Assembly (NCBI RefSeq): GCF_027947535.2
Contig: NZ_JAAGKO020000001.1
Coordinates: forward strand, 337,790 to 401,789
Origin: Streptantibioticus silvisoli
Lineage (GTDB): Bacteria; Actinomycetota; Actinomycetes; Streptomycetales; Streptomycetaceae
Direction of reading: 5' to 3'
Length of the DNA stretch: 64,000 bases
Part shown: one piece after another, positions 8,448 through 16,729 of the stretch
How the letters are laid out: every line of letters starts with the position of its first letter
Numbering within the stretch: the stretch's first letter is position 1
Translations under genes and position numbers: made by a program
Notes under the pieces: generated by a model
The model's input: the letters and a program-made list of their open reading frames with translations, nothing else
Told to the model about the DNA's origin: nothing
Databases searched by the model: none

Positions 8448-9218
8448 TCAGACGTAGCCGTTGACGAGCCAGCCGCCGTCGACCGTGAGGGTGTGGCCGT
8501 GGATGTAGTCGGCGGCGTCGGAGCACAGGAACAGCACCGGCTGGGCGATGTCGTCGGGGACACCGCGGCGTCCCGCGGGGATGCGGCCGACGATCTCGTC
8601 CTCGGCCAGCCGCCCGGCCGCGATCGCCGGGTGCGGCGTCTCGATCTGGATCATGCCGGGCGCCACCGCGTTGACGTTGACCCCGTGGCGGGCCCACTCC
8701 ACCGCCCACGCCTTGGTGAGCTGGAGGACCCCGCCCTTGCTGGCGGCGTACGCGGCGCGGCCGGGGAAGGCGGTGAAGGACAGCAGGGAGGCGAAGTTGA
8801 CGACCTTCCCGCCGCCCCGCTCGATCATGGCCGGGACCACGCGCTGGGTCACCAGGAACGTGCCCATCACGTTGGTCTCCAGCAGCCGCCGCGCCCGGTC
8901 GGCGGAGAAGTCGGCGGTGGGGCCGAGGTCGAACGCCCCGGCGCAGTTGACCAGCACGTCGACGGGGCCGTTCGCGGCGGACGCCGTCGCGACCAGGCGG
9001 TCGACGTCCTCCTCCACCCCGGCGTCGAAGGTGACCGGCAGGCAGGTGCCTCCATCAGCGGTGATCTCGGCGGCCACCGCCTCGGTCTGCGCGGTGGTGC
9101 GGCTGGCCACCGTGAGCGTCGCGCCCTCGGCCGCGAACGCCTTGGCCACCACGCGTCCGATGCCGCGTCCGCCACCGGTCACCAGTACATGGCGGCCCTT
9201 GAACCGTTGTGCGTTCAC
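8448..9218 (-). CDS. Short-chain dehydrogenase/reductase (SDR)
   Basis: 256 residues of classical SDR form: TGGGRGIG cofactor motif at residues 14-21, NCAG near residue 90, catalytic Ser within NFASLLSF, YAASK (Tyr/Lys pair), and the C-terminal LFLCSDAADYIHGHTLTVDGG. It resembles FabG-like 3-oxoacyl reductases and cyclitol/sugar dehydrogenases. The GTG start at 9218 is preceded by GGAGG at good spacing. It lies between the FkbH and Gfo/Idh genes on the same strand. It may reduce a keto group of a carrier-bound or sugar intermediate. Confidence 0.9.
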   Translation of the reverse strand: MNAQRFKGRHVLVTGGGRGIGRVVAKAFAAEGATLTVASRTTAQTEAVAAEITADGGTCLPVTFDAGVEEDVDRLVATASAANGPVDVLVNCAGAFDLGPTADFSADRARRLLETNVMGTFLVTQRVVPAMIERGGGKVVNFASLLSFTAFPGRAAYAASKGGVLQLTKAWAVEWARHGVNVNAVAPGMIQIETPHPAIAAGRLAEDEIVGRIPAGRRGVPDDIAQPVLFLCSDAADYIHGHTLTVDGGWLVNGYV

Positions 9219-9329
9219 CGTCCCACCTCCAGGTCGCTCGGATCTCGTCGTGCCGGGAAAGCCGTGCCGGCGCGGCGGTGCGCGCGGGGCAGCGGCAGCC
9301 GCGGGCCGGTGCCGGTCGGGCGCGGCGGG

Positions 9330-10388
9330 TCACCGTACGCGGTCATCGGCGACCAGGGTCAGGAAGGCGGGCCGGGTGCGGGGCGCGTCGGGTTTGAGGA
9401 ACAGCCGCATGACCGGCCCGTCGTGCTGTTCGTCGCCGAAGCCGGCCAGCCGGTAGACCATGTACATGGGCCGGTTGACGTCGGTGCGCCGGAAGTCCGC
9501 GCTGAGCCGCAGCCCGCGCCGGTCGGCCTGTTCTGCCAGGTACGCCAGCACCGCTCCGCCGACGTTGCGGCCCATCACCCGGCAGGACATCAGGAACAGC
9601 CGGATGCGCAGTTCGCCGGCCTCCTCGGCGGCCAGGACCAGCCCGGTGGTGCCGTAGTCGCCGAAGGTGTCGCGCAAGGAGACCACCAGCAGGGTGTTCT
9701 CCGGGCGGGTCATCAGCCGCAGCAGCTGCTCGCGCGAGAAGGTCAGCCCGGTGGTGTTCAACTGGTTGGTGCGCACGGTCAGTTCGGAGGCGCGGTCCAG
9801 GTCGTCCGCGGTGGCGGCCCGGATGGACAGCCGCATGTCCAACGAGCGCAGGAACTCGTTGCGCGGACCGGCGAACTGCTCCTCGTACGCCTTGCGCCGG
9901 CCGTCCTCCTGGTAGCGGACCCGGCGGCGGGCGGCGTCCGCGGTCGGCGCCGCGGTGGGCAGGCCCGGGTGGGCGAGCAGGGTGTCGATGTCGGCGGAGT
10001 CCACGCAGCGCACCGGGAGTTCGGAGGCGACCTCGGCGCGCTCGAACGGCGAGTCGTCCACGAACAGCAGGGTGTCGGCGCCGATGTTGAGGTCCTCGGC
10101 GATCCGGCGCAGCAGGACCGACTTGGCGTCCCAGGACGCCTTGGGGAACAGGAAGTAGTCGCTGAGGCCGAGTTCGTCGAGCTTCGCGCGGACCGCGTCG
10201 GGCTGGTTCTTGCTGGCGATCGACTGGAGCACGCCCAGCGCGTCGAGCCGGCGCACCGCGTCCGCGGCGCCGGGGCGCAGCACCACCTTGCCGTCCTCCG
10301 CCAGCACCCCGTCCCACAAGGTGTTGTCCAGGTCCCACACCACGCACTTGACCAGGGGCAGGGCCGCGGATGGCTCGCTCGCCGTCAC
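9330..10388 (-). CDS. FkbH-like HAD protein: glyceryl-ACP forming enzyme
   Basis: 352 residues. A HAD domain comes first, with VVWDLDNTLWDGVL (DxDxT nucleophile) and FVDDSPFERAEV. A GNAT-like C-terminal half follows, including NQLNTTGLTFSREQL and SCRVMGRNVGGAVLAYL. This architecture is that of FkbH and its homologues, which take D-1,3-bisphosphoglycerate, remove phosphate and load the glyceryl unit on a dedicated ACP. The GTG start at 10388 lies in a GTGA overlap with the stop of the acyl-CoA dehydrogenase gene. With the next three upstream genes it forms the full set for oxidising glyceryl-ACP to hydroxymalonyl-ACP. No O-methyltransferase (FkbG type) was seen in the window. Confidence 0.93.
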   Translation of the reverse strand: MTASEPSAALPLVKCVVWDLDNTLWDGVLAEDGKVVLRPGAADAVRRLDALGVLQSIASKNQPDAVRAKLDELGLSDYFLFPKASWDAKSVLLRRIAEDLNIGADTLLFVDDSPFERAEVASELPVRCVDSADIDTLLAHPGLPTAAPTADAARRRVRYQEDGRRKAYEEQFAGPRNEFLRSLDMRLSIRAATADDLDRASELTVRTNQLNTTGLTFSREQLLRLMTRPENTLLVVSLRDTFGDYGTTGLVLAAEEAGELRIRLFLMSCRVMGRNVGGAVLAYLAEQADRRGLRLSADFRRTDVNRPMYMVYRLAGFGDEQHDGPVMRLFLKPDAPRTRPAFLTLVADDRVR

Positions 10389-11539
10389 TGAACGCCTCCT
10401 CGGGAGGTCGCCCGCCAGCGGGCGATCGTCTGGTCGGCCAGCAGGTCCTGGACGAGCTGGGTGTTGCCCTCGATGATCTCCATCACGCGGGCGTCGGCGA
10501 GCCGGCGCTGCACGGGGCTGTCCTCCACCAGGCCCTGGGCGCCGTGGATCTGGGCGCAGACCCCGGCCGCCAGGGTCGCCGCCCGGCTGGCCGCCAGCTT
10601 GGCGGCCAGCACCTCGTCCATCAGCCACTGCGAGGCGGTGTCGGAGGCGGTGGCGGCCTGCCGGGCGAGCAACCGGGCGGAGCGCACGGCGAGTTCGGTG
10701 TCGCTGACCAGTCCGCGCACGAGCTGGAAGTCCTTCAGGGGCTGACCGAACCGGCTCTGCGTGGTGATCCGCTCCAACGTGGCGCGGTGGCAGGACTCGG
10801 CGAGGCCGACGGCGCCGAAGGCGACCCACAGCCGGCCGTAGGTCAGGGCCCGGCCACCGATCTGGGTGAGCGCGAACCCCGGGCGGCCGACGAGGCGTTC
10901 ACCGGGGACGGTGCAGCCGTCGAGTTCGAGCACCGCCAGCCGGGCGGCCCGCAGTCCGGCGGTCCGCGCTTCCGGCGACACGGTGACACCGCGGTCGTCG
11001 CGCCGCACGAGGAAGGCGGCGTCCCCAGCCGCTGTCCTGGCGAACACCAGGAAGGCGTCGGCGAGTTGGCCGAAGCTGATCCAGCGCTTGACGCCGGTCA
11101 GCCGCCAGCCGCCGTCGACCTGCTCGGCGGTGCTGGCCAGTTGCCGCACATCGCTGCCGGCGTCGGCCTCGCTCAGCGCGAAGGCGGCGACCGCGTGACC
11201 GCCGGCGAACCGCGGCAGCAGGGCGCGCAGCGGCGCCGAACCCCACCGGGCCAGGGCCTGGGTGACCATGCCGTGCACGGTCAGCAGGCTCTGCGCGGAC
11301 GGCGACAGCGCGCCGAGCACCCGGTTGGCCTCGCCGTAGTCGCGGTGACTCCAGCCGGTGCCGCCCGACGCGGTCGGTACCAGGGCGCCGAGCAGGCCGG
11401 CGCCGGCCAGCAGCGGCACGATCTCCCGCGACACCGCGCCGGCCCGCTCCCAGTCCTCGGCCAGCGGCGCGAGCTTGTCGGCGGCCAGCGCCTCGAACGC
11501 GGCCAGGTGCTCCGGTTCCCCCGTGGCGGGGCCGCTCAT
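10385..11539 (-). CDS. Acyl-CoA dehydrogenase-like enzyme of hydroxymalonyl-ACP pathway (FkbI-like)
   Basis: 384 residues. Acyl-CoA dehydrogenase fold: FALSEADAGSDVRQLAST (residues about 133-150), ITTQSRFGQPLKDFQLVRG, and the C-terminal IHGAQGLVEDSPVQRRLADARVMEIIEGNTQ loop with the usual positions for the flavin and catalytic Glu. In methoxymalonyl/hydroxymalonyl-ACP pathways the FkbI-type enzyme performs one of the two oxidations of ACP-bound glycerate. It overlaps FkbH downstream (GTGA) and the ACP gene upstream (ATGA), so stoichiometric expression is likely. Confidence 0.92.
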   Translation of the reverse strand: MSGPATGEPEHLAAFEALAADKLAPLAEDWERAGAVSREIVPLLAGAGLLGALVPTASGGTGWSHRDYGEANRVLGALSPSAQSLLTVHGMVTQALARWGSAPLRALLPRFAGGHAVAAFALSEADAGSDVRQLASTAEQVDGGWRLTGVKRWISFGQLADAFLVFARTAAGDAAFLVRRDDRGVTVSPEARTAGLRAARLAVLELDGCTVPGERLVGRPGFALTQIGGRALTYGRLWVAFGAVGLAESCHRATLERITTQSRFGQPLKDFQLVRGLVSDTELAVRSARLLARQAATASDTASQWLMDEVLAAKLAASRAATLAAGVCAQIHGAQGLVEDSPVQRRLADARVMEIIEGNTQLVQDLLADQTIARWRATSRGGVQ

Positions 11540-11796
11540 GCGCGGCCCCGCTTTCGCTCGACGAAGGCGACGACGCGGTTGACCGAGTCGAAGTTGGCGA
11601 TCTCCAGGTCCTCGTCGTCGACGGTGACACCGAACCGGTTCTGGATGAAGTCGATGAGCTGGACGGCGACCAGGGAGTCGAGCAGGCCGCCGCTGATCAG
11701 GTCGACGTCCTCCATGCCGTCCATGTCGTCGAGGAACCGGCCCAGATAGGCCTTGACCGCGTCCCGCACCTGATCGGCTGAAACCTCGACGGCCAT
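11536..11796 (-). CDS. Discrete acyl carrier protein (FkbJ-like)
   Basis: 86 residues. ISGGLLDSLVAVQLIDFIQ contains the DSL phosphopantetheine attachment Ser near residue 41. Acidic helices surround it, as in a stand-alone ACP. It is sandwiched between the two dehydrogenase genes of the hydroxymalonyl unit pathway and overlaps the downstream acyl-CoA dehydrogenase gene by four bases. It therefore most likely carries the glyceryl, tartronate semialdehyde and hydroxymalonyl intermediates. Start ATG 11796, one base after the stop of the 3-hydroxyacyl-CoA dehydrogenase gene. Confidence 0.93.
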   Translation of the reverse strand: MAVEVSADQVRDAVKAYLGRFLDDMDGMEDVDLISGGLLDSLVAVQLIDFIQNRFGVTVDDEDLEIANFDSVNRVVAFVERKRGRA

Positions 11797-11797
11797 C

Positions 11798-12652
11798 TCA
11801 GTGCTCTCCCTCGGCTGTGTAGACGTAGAAACCCTGGCCGGTCTTGCAACCCAGCCGGCCGGCGTCGATCATGCGCAGCAGCACGGGCGCCGGGGTGAAG
11901 CGCGCCGGGCCGTAGTAGCGTGCGAGCACTTCCAGCGTCCGCACGATGGTGTCGATGCCGATGAGGTCGGCGGTGCGCAGCGGTCCCGACTTGTGGCCGA
12001 GGCAGCCGCGGAAGAGCCGGTCGGCCTCGGCGGGCGTCGCGACGCCGGACGCACACAGGTCGGCGGCCTCGTTGATGAACATCATCAGGCAGCGGTTGAT
12101 GACGAACCCGGCCATGTCGGCGACCACGACGCTGGCCTTGCCCATCCGCTCCAGCAGCGCCTGGAGCGTCTTGACCGCGTCGTCGTCGGCGTACTCGGGC
12201 CGGATCACCTCGACGGTGTCGATGAGGGAGACCGGGTTCATGAAGTGGGCGCCGACCATCCTGCCGGGGTGCCCGGTGGCCAGCGCGAGGCGGGTGACCG
12301 GCACGGCCGAGGTGTTCACCGCCACGACGCACTCGGGCGAGATGACGGCGTCCAGCGCCCGGTGGACCTCCTCCTTGAGCGTGATGTCCTCGGTGACGTT
12401 CTCGATCACCAGGTCGCAGCCGGCCAGGTCGGCGAGCGTGCCGGTGAAGGTGACCGGCGCCTGCTGCCCGGGGCCCTTGCGCAGCCGGGCGAGACGTTCG
12501 CCGGTGGCCATCGAGCGCCGCGCGGTCGCCAGCGCCTCCGGCGAGGCGTCCTGCAGGACGACCTCGATCCCGCTGCGGGCGACCGCCTGGGCGACGCTGC
12601 TGCCGATGACTCCGGCGCCGACCACCCCGACGCGGTTGACGTACCCGTTCAC
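11798..12652 (-). CDS. 3-hydroxyacyl-CoA dehydrogenase family enzyme (FkbK-like)
   Basis: 284 residues. NAD-binding motif VGVVGAGVIGSSVAQAVARSG at residues 8-28; the AHFMNPVSLIDTVEVIRPEY stretch carries the catalytic His. The C-terminal domain ends CKTGQGFYVYTAEGEH, typical of HbdA/FkbK enzymes. In the glyceryl-ACP pathway this enzyme oxidises the primary alcohol to the semialdehyde. It is the first gene of the four-gene extender-unit cassette (11798-12652, 11536-11796, 10385-11539, 9330-10388). The order FkbK-ACP-FkbI-FkbH is close to that in known methoxymalonyl loci but lacks the methyltransferase. Confidence 0.92.
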   Translation of the reverse strand: MNGYVNRVGVVGAGVIGSSVAQAVARSGIEVVLQDASPEALATARRSMATGERLARLRKGPGQQAPVTFTGTLADLAGCDLVIENVTEDITLKEEVHRALDAVISPECVVAVNTSAVPVTRLALATGHPGRMVGAHFMNPVSLIDTVEVIRPEYADDDAVKTLQALLERMGKASVVVADMAGFVINRCLMMFINEAADLCASGVATPAEADRLFRGCLGHKSGPLRTADLIGIDTIVRTLEVLARYYGPARFTPAPVLLRMIDAGRLGCKTGQGFYVYTAEGEH

Positions 12653-12718
12653 TTCGGCCCCTCTTCCTTGTCGGCGTGGGTTGCGCGCCGGCGCCCCGGG
12701 CGGCGGCGCGGCGACGGA

Positions 12719-13687
12719 TCAGTCATCGAGGGCTCCGATCCAGTCCGGCTCCGCACGCAGGAAGTACTCGGTCAGCGGCCGGTAGAACAGGTGGTCCGCC
12801 GGCCTGCCCTGCTTCTCGATCCGGCGGTGCAGCCACAGGCAGCACACCGGCACCAGGCGGGCCAGCGCGGCGGCGGACTGCCCGGTGGCGCCGGCGTAGC
12901 GGCGCAGCGCGGCCCGCATCGCGGTGCGGAACGGTCCGTCGAGCCCGAACATCTGCTCGCCCAGCCAGCCGAAACCGCGCTGCTGGTAGTCGGGAAACAC
13001 CACCAGCGCGCTGGTCAGCACGGTGTTGAGCAGGTCGATCGTGGTGATGCCGCTGTCGTGGTAGTCCTCCCAGTCGATCAGCGCCAACCGCCCGTCCGAG
13101 GCGTCCCAGCGGATGTTCCACGGCCCCAGGTCGCCGTGGCTCGGTCCGATCCAGGTGTGGCTCAGCGCGTCGAGGGCCGCCGGGCCGGCCTGTTCCAGCA
13201 GGTCGCCGAGGTAGGCCCGGGCGATGGGCGTCGCGTCGCCGGGGCCGGCCGCCGGGTCGCCGGTGTGCAGCGGGAGCATCAGGTCCACGGCCTGCTCCAG
13301 CAGGACCCGGGCCCGGTCCGTGCCGCCCTCGCCGAAGGCGTGCGGGAAGTCGCGGTCGGGGACCCAGTCCATGACGAAGCCGCGGTCGAACTCGCACGCC
13401 ACCCCGGGCCGGGCCACCCCGGCGGGAGCGGGCGCGCGCAGGATGCCGCGCTCCTTGACGACCATGGTGTCCAGCGGGTCCAGCGGGATCTTGGCCACGT
13501 AGACCGGCCGGTCCCGCGCACCGCCCGACACGAACAGCCGGCGGCGCTGCTTGCGGGCGCTGTTGGGCACCCAGGAGCGGAAGCGGACCTCGTCCTCGGG
13601 GATGCCGTCGAGCACGCACAGCCGGCCGAGGGTGTCCTGGACCCGGTCCATCAGCTGCGGGGGGACCGGTGGGGCCTGGGAGGTCAT
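12719..13687 (-). CDS. APH-fold phosphotransferase (small-molecule kinase)
   Basis: 322 residues. Signature HGDLGPWNIRWDASDGRLALIDWED (about residues 188-212) contains the catalytic Asp (HGDxxxxN) and the metal Asp (IDWED) of aminoglycoside phosphotransferase/choline kinase-like enzymes. An N-lobe Lys candidate lies in VYVAKIPLDP. It sits in a run of carbohydrate-type genes: its ATG overlaps the stop of the GT-like gene by four bases. It may phosphorylate a sugar or cyclitol intermediate, or inactivate the product for self-protection. Which of the two cannot be told from the sequence. Confidence 0.87.
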   Translation of the reverse strand: MTSQAPPVPPQLMDRVQDTLGRLCVLDGIPEDEVRFRSWVPNSARKQRRRLFVSGGARDRPVYVAKIPLDPLDTMVVKERGILRAPAPAGVARPGVACEFDRGFVMDWVPDRDFPHAFGEGGTDRARVLLEQAVDLMLPLHTGDPAAGPGDATPIARAYLGDLLEQAGPAALDALSHTWIGPSHGDLGPWNIRWDASDGRLALIDWEDYHDSGITTIDLLNTVLTSALVVFPDYQQRGFGWLGEQMFGLDGPFRTAMRAALRRYAGATGQSAAALARLVPVCCLWLHRRIEKQGRPADHLFYRPLTEYFLRAEPDWIGALDD

Positions 13688-14958
13688 CGCCGCCCTCCCG
13701 TCGCGATGGCGCCCTGCGCTCCCGCCGGCGTGCCGAACAGCGACTCGGTGATCTGCGAGATGGGGTTGGCCGCCAGCCGGGCGCGTAACTCGGCCACGCC
13801 GTCCGCCCGTTGCCGCTCGTCGAACCCGACCAGCTGCTCGATGCGGCTGTTGAGCATGTGGCGGAACCGCTTGTACAGCTCCTCCTCCTCCAAGATCCGC
13901 TCCGCCAGCGCCACGATGGCCGCGGTGCCGGTGAAGTCGTCCTGGGGGACCGGGTGTTCGGGTGCGACGTCGGTCAGGCGGACCCCGCAGGAGTGGAACA
14001 GCGTGCCGTCCAGGCTCCGCAGGTTGAACACGTGCCCGTAGTGCTGCTCGGGCAGGGCCATGGGCAGCCGGCCGATGCTGATGGCCTCGTGGATGCTGGT
14101 CAGCCCGGGGGTGAGCATGTAGTGGGGCACGGTGCCGACCTGCTGGAGCAGTTCGTTGTGCGGCAGCATGCGGAACGAGGCGTGCCGGCCGCGGACTTCC
14201 ACCTGGTGCTCGCGGCCCTCGCTGAACGCGCCGCCGCAGACCGTGAGCCGGTCGAAGCGCTCCCAGTCCTTGAGCAGGTCGGGGATCCAGCGGTCGAAGA
14301 GCTTGAGGTAGGCGTTGTTGACGTCGTAGTCGAGCAGGAAGTTCTTGAACCCGCCGATGTTGATCAGCAGGTCGCAGTCGGCCTCGGCCTGCGGGGAGAT
14401 GCCGTCCAGCACCTGGGTGTCGATGATGGAGCCGGTCAGGTGCATGGGGCCCGCGCCCAGTTCCCGGAACCGGGCCATCCGCTCCGGCACCCCGCGCAGG
14501 TTCTGCACGATGCTGTGGTCGCACAGCAGGTGGGCGGCGAGGATCTGCTCGTGCGGCCGCAGCGGCGCCAGGCGCTCCAGGACCGCCTCGGCCCGGCCGC
14601 GCGGCATGTCCCGGCACAGTTCGGCCAGCCGGTCGAGCTCCACCTCGTGCTGCCAGAAGCTGAAGAGGCTGTCCACCATGACGACGGGCCGGCCGGCCGC
14701 GTAGGCCCGGCAGACCAGTTCGGCGTCCATCACCGACACCACGCAGTCGCTCTGCTCGATCAACTCGTCGAGCAGCCCGGCCCGTTCCGCCCCGGTGTCG
14801 TGGAGCCGGTCGAACATGGCCGCGTTGCGCCGGGCGTAGACGACGGCCACGGTGTCCCCGCAGAAGACGCGTTCGTGCTGCGGGATCAGCCGGGAGATCG
14901 CCGCCAGCTTGGCCACCGGTCCGAAGCCGCAGCTCTGCGCGCCCATGAGGATCCTCAT
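13684..14958 (-). CDS. GT-B-like glycosyltransferase-type protein of unknown specificity
   Basis: 424 residues. The N-terminus MRILMGAQSCGFGPVAKLAAI resembles the glycine-rich start of MurG/UGT-like GT-B proteins. The C-terminal half has TPGLTSIHEAISIGRLPMALP, the spacing and SxxE-type loop where such enzymes bind the sugar nucleotide. LLINIGGFKNFLLDYDVNNAY and a mobile middle region are unlike any family I can name. It overlaps both neighbours by four bases (kinase downstream, transketolase upstream), so it is an integral member of the operon. I call it a glycosyltransferase with moderate certainty; a non-catalytic GT-B relative is possible. Confidence 0.6.
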   Translation of the reverse strand: MRILMGAQSCGFGPVAKLAAISRLIPQHERVFCGDTVAVVYARRNAAMFDRLHDTGAERAGLLDELIEQSDCVVSVMDAELVCRAYAAGRPVVMVDSLFSFWQHEVELDRLAELCRDMPRGRAEAVLERLAPLRPHEQILAAHLLCDHSIVQNLRGVPERMARFRELGAGPMHLTGSIIDTQVLDGISPQAEADCDLLINIGGFKNFLLDYDVNNAYLKLFDRWIPDLLKDWERFDRLTVCGGAFSEGREHQVEVRGRHASFRMLPHNELLQQVGTVPHYMLTPGLTSIHEAISIGRLPMALPEQHYGHVFNLRSLDGTLFHSCGVRLTDVAPEHPVPQDDFTGTAAIVALAERILEEEELYKRFRHMLNSRIEQLVGFDERQRADGVAELRARLAANPISQITESLFGTPAGAQGAIATGGRR

Positions 14959-15917
14959 CGCGCTTCACTCCTTCGTCCCAGGGACGCCAGCAGGCAGGCG
15001 GCGACCGCCTCCGCCGTGATCCCGAAGTGGTCGAGCAGTTCGGCGCGGTCGCCCAGCGGCGGATAGGAGTCGTCGACGGCGTGCGGCAGGAAGGCGCCCT
15101 GCCACCGCCCCACCAGCGCCCGTGCGGTGTGCTGGGTGATCCCCGTGCTGTCGAGGTGCTCCTCCACCACCGCGACCGCCCGCAGCCCGGTGGCGAGTTC
15201 GCGGACCCGTTCGGCCGGGAAGGGCTTGACGACGGGCAGCGCCAGCACGCCCAGCCGGACACCGTGGCCGGCGAGCAGCCCGGCGGCGTCCAGGGCCACC
15301 GGCACCCCGACGCCGGTGGCCACCGCCAGCGCCTCGCCGGGTTCGGCCAGCAGCAGGCCGTCCGCCCGGAACTCCCGGTCGGCCGGATGCACCACCCGGT
15401 CCTCCCGCGCGCCCAGCCGCACGTACGCCGGGCCGGGCCAGGCGAGTGCCTCGCGCACCGCCCAGGCGGCGTCGACCACGTCGGTGGGGCAGAACACCCG
15501 GGTGTTGGGCAGGCCGCTGAAGAAGCCCAGGTCCTCCGGTACGTGGTGGGTGGGGCCGAGCGTGCCGTAGCTGACGCCGCCGCCCACCCCCAGGAAGGTG
15601 ACGTTCAGACCGGGGTTGCACACGTCGTTGCGGATCTGCTCCGCGGCCCGCCGCACCAGGAAGGGAGCCATGGTGCCGACCACGACGGGCCGCCCGGAGC
15701 GGGCCAGCCCGGACGCGACGCCCACCAGGTTCGCCTCCGCGATCCCGACGTCGATGTAGCGCCGCGGATGGCGGTCGCGCACCTGCGTGGCCAGTCCGTA
15801 CCCGTCGGCCCCCAGCACCACCAGCGCCGGGTCGGCGTCCGCCGCCTCGCCGAGCACCTGGGCGACGGCGGGCCGCATCGGGGCGTACGCGGGACGCCGC
15901 GCGGCCGGGGCGGTCAC
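14955..15917 (-). CDS. Transketolase C-terminal subunit (pyrimidine-binding half)
   Basis: 320 residues. It matches the C-terminal half of a split transketolase: ALVVLGADGYGLATQVRDRHPRRYIDVGIAEANLVGVASGLA includes the conserved Glu (IAEANL) that activates ThDP. A transketolase C-terminal domain begins around LVVTGVGVPVALDAAGLLAGHGVRLGVLALPVVKPFPAERVREL. With the preceding gene it makes one enzyme transferring a two-carbon ketol unit between sugar phosphates. It overlaps the N-subunit gene by four bases. Split transketolases are common in natural-product clusters that need unusual sugars or aminosugar-derived aromatic units. Confidence 0.92.
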   Translation of the reverse strand: MTAPAARRPAYAPMRPAVAQVLGEAADADPALVVLGADGYGLATQVRDRHPRRYIDVGIAEANLVGVASGLARSGRPVVVGTMAPFLVRRAAEQIRNDVCNPGLNVTFLGVGGGVSYGTLGPTHHVPEDLGFFSGLPNTRVFCPTDVVDAAWAVREALAWPGPAYVRLGAREDRVVHPADREFRADGLLLAEPGEALAVATGVGVPVALDAAGLLAGHGVRLGVLALPVVKPFPAERVRELATGLRAVAVVEEHLDSTGITQHTARALVGRWQGAFLPHAVDDSYPPLGDRAELLDHFGITAEAVAACLLASLGRRSEAR

Positions 15918-16729
15918 CGGGCCACCGCCGGGCGCGGGTCCAGCGCGGCGACGGCCTCACGGTGCTGCCGCTCGGTCAGTTGCAGGTGGTGGAAGCGCGG
16001 TTCGCCCTCCATGTAGGGCACCCCCCGCCCCTTGACGGTGTGGGCGACGAGCACGGTCGGCCGGTCCGTCGGGGCGGACGGCCGCGTCAGGGTGTCGACG
16101 AGCAGCCCGCAGTCGTGCCCGTCGACCTCCGCCACCCGCCAGCCGAAGGACTCCCACTTCGCCGCCAGCGGCTCCAGGGCGAGCACCTGCTCGGTGGGGC
16201 CCTCCTGCTGGAGGGTGTTGCGGTCGACGACGGCGACGAGATTGCCCAGCCGGCGGTGGGCGGCGAACATCGCGGCCTCCCACACCGAGCCCTCGTTCAG
16301 CTCACCGTCGCCGAGGACCACCGCGGTCCGCCGGTCGCTGCCGTCCAGCCGGGCGGCCTCCGCCAGTCCGGCGCCGATGGACAGGCCGTGCCCGAGCGCC
16401 CCGGTCGCCGCCTCCACCCCGGGGGTGCCGTCCAGCGGGTGCCCGGCGCGCGGGTCGTCGAGTCCCGGCATGCCGAGTTCGGCGAGCACGCAGTACAGCG
16501 CCCAGACCGAATGCCCCTTGCTCAGGACGAGGCGGTGGCGGTCGGGGTCGGCGGACCGGGCCGGGGTGAACCCGAAGGCACGGTGCACGGCGACCAGGAT
16601 GTCGACGACGCTGAGCGATGCCCCCAGGTGCACCGGGCGGGAGACGGCCAGGTCCAGCAGGCGTCTGCGGGCACGAGCGGCAAGGGCCGCCGGCGCGTCC
16701 GAAAGCTCATCAGATGCGTTGGCAAACAA
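15914..16729 (-). CDS. Transketolase N-terminal subunit (ThDP diphosphate-binding half)
   Basis: 271 residues from the proposed TTG start. RLVLSKGHSVWALYCVLAELG, TGALGHGLSIGAGLAEAARL and VLGDGELNEGSVWEAAMFA (GDGxxxE...N ThDP/Mg motif) identify the N-terminal transketolase half. The frame is open for another 230 codons upstream, but those codons show no family similarity. The TTG at 16729 lies six bases after AAAGG and gives the usual length, so it is preferred; a few codons more are possible. It is the first gene of the leftward cluster transcript, and the 850-base divergent region upstream should hold its promoter. Confidence 0.88.
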   Translation of the reverse strand: MFANASDELSDAPAALAARARRRLLDLAVSRPVHLGASLSVVDILVAVHRAFGFTPARSADPDRHRLVLSKGHSVWALYCVLAELGMPGLDDPRAGHPLDGTPGVEAATGALGHGLSIGAGLAEAARLDGSDRRTAVVLGDGELNEGSVWEAAMFAAHRRLGNLVAVVDRNTLQQEGPTEQVLALEPLAAKWESFGWRVAEVDGHDCGLLVDTLTRPSAPTDRPTVLVAHTVKGRGVPYMEGEPRFHHLQLTERQHREAVAALDPRPAVAR

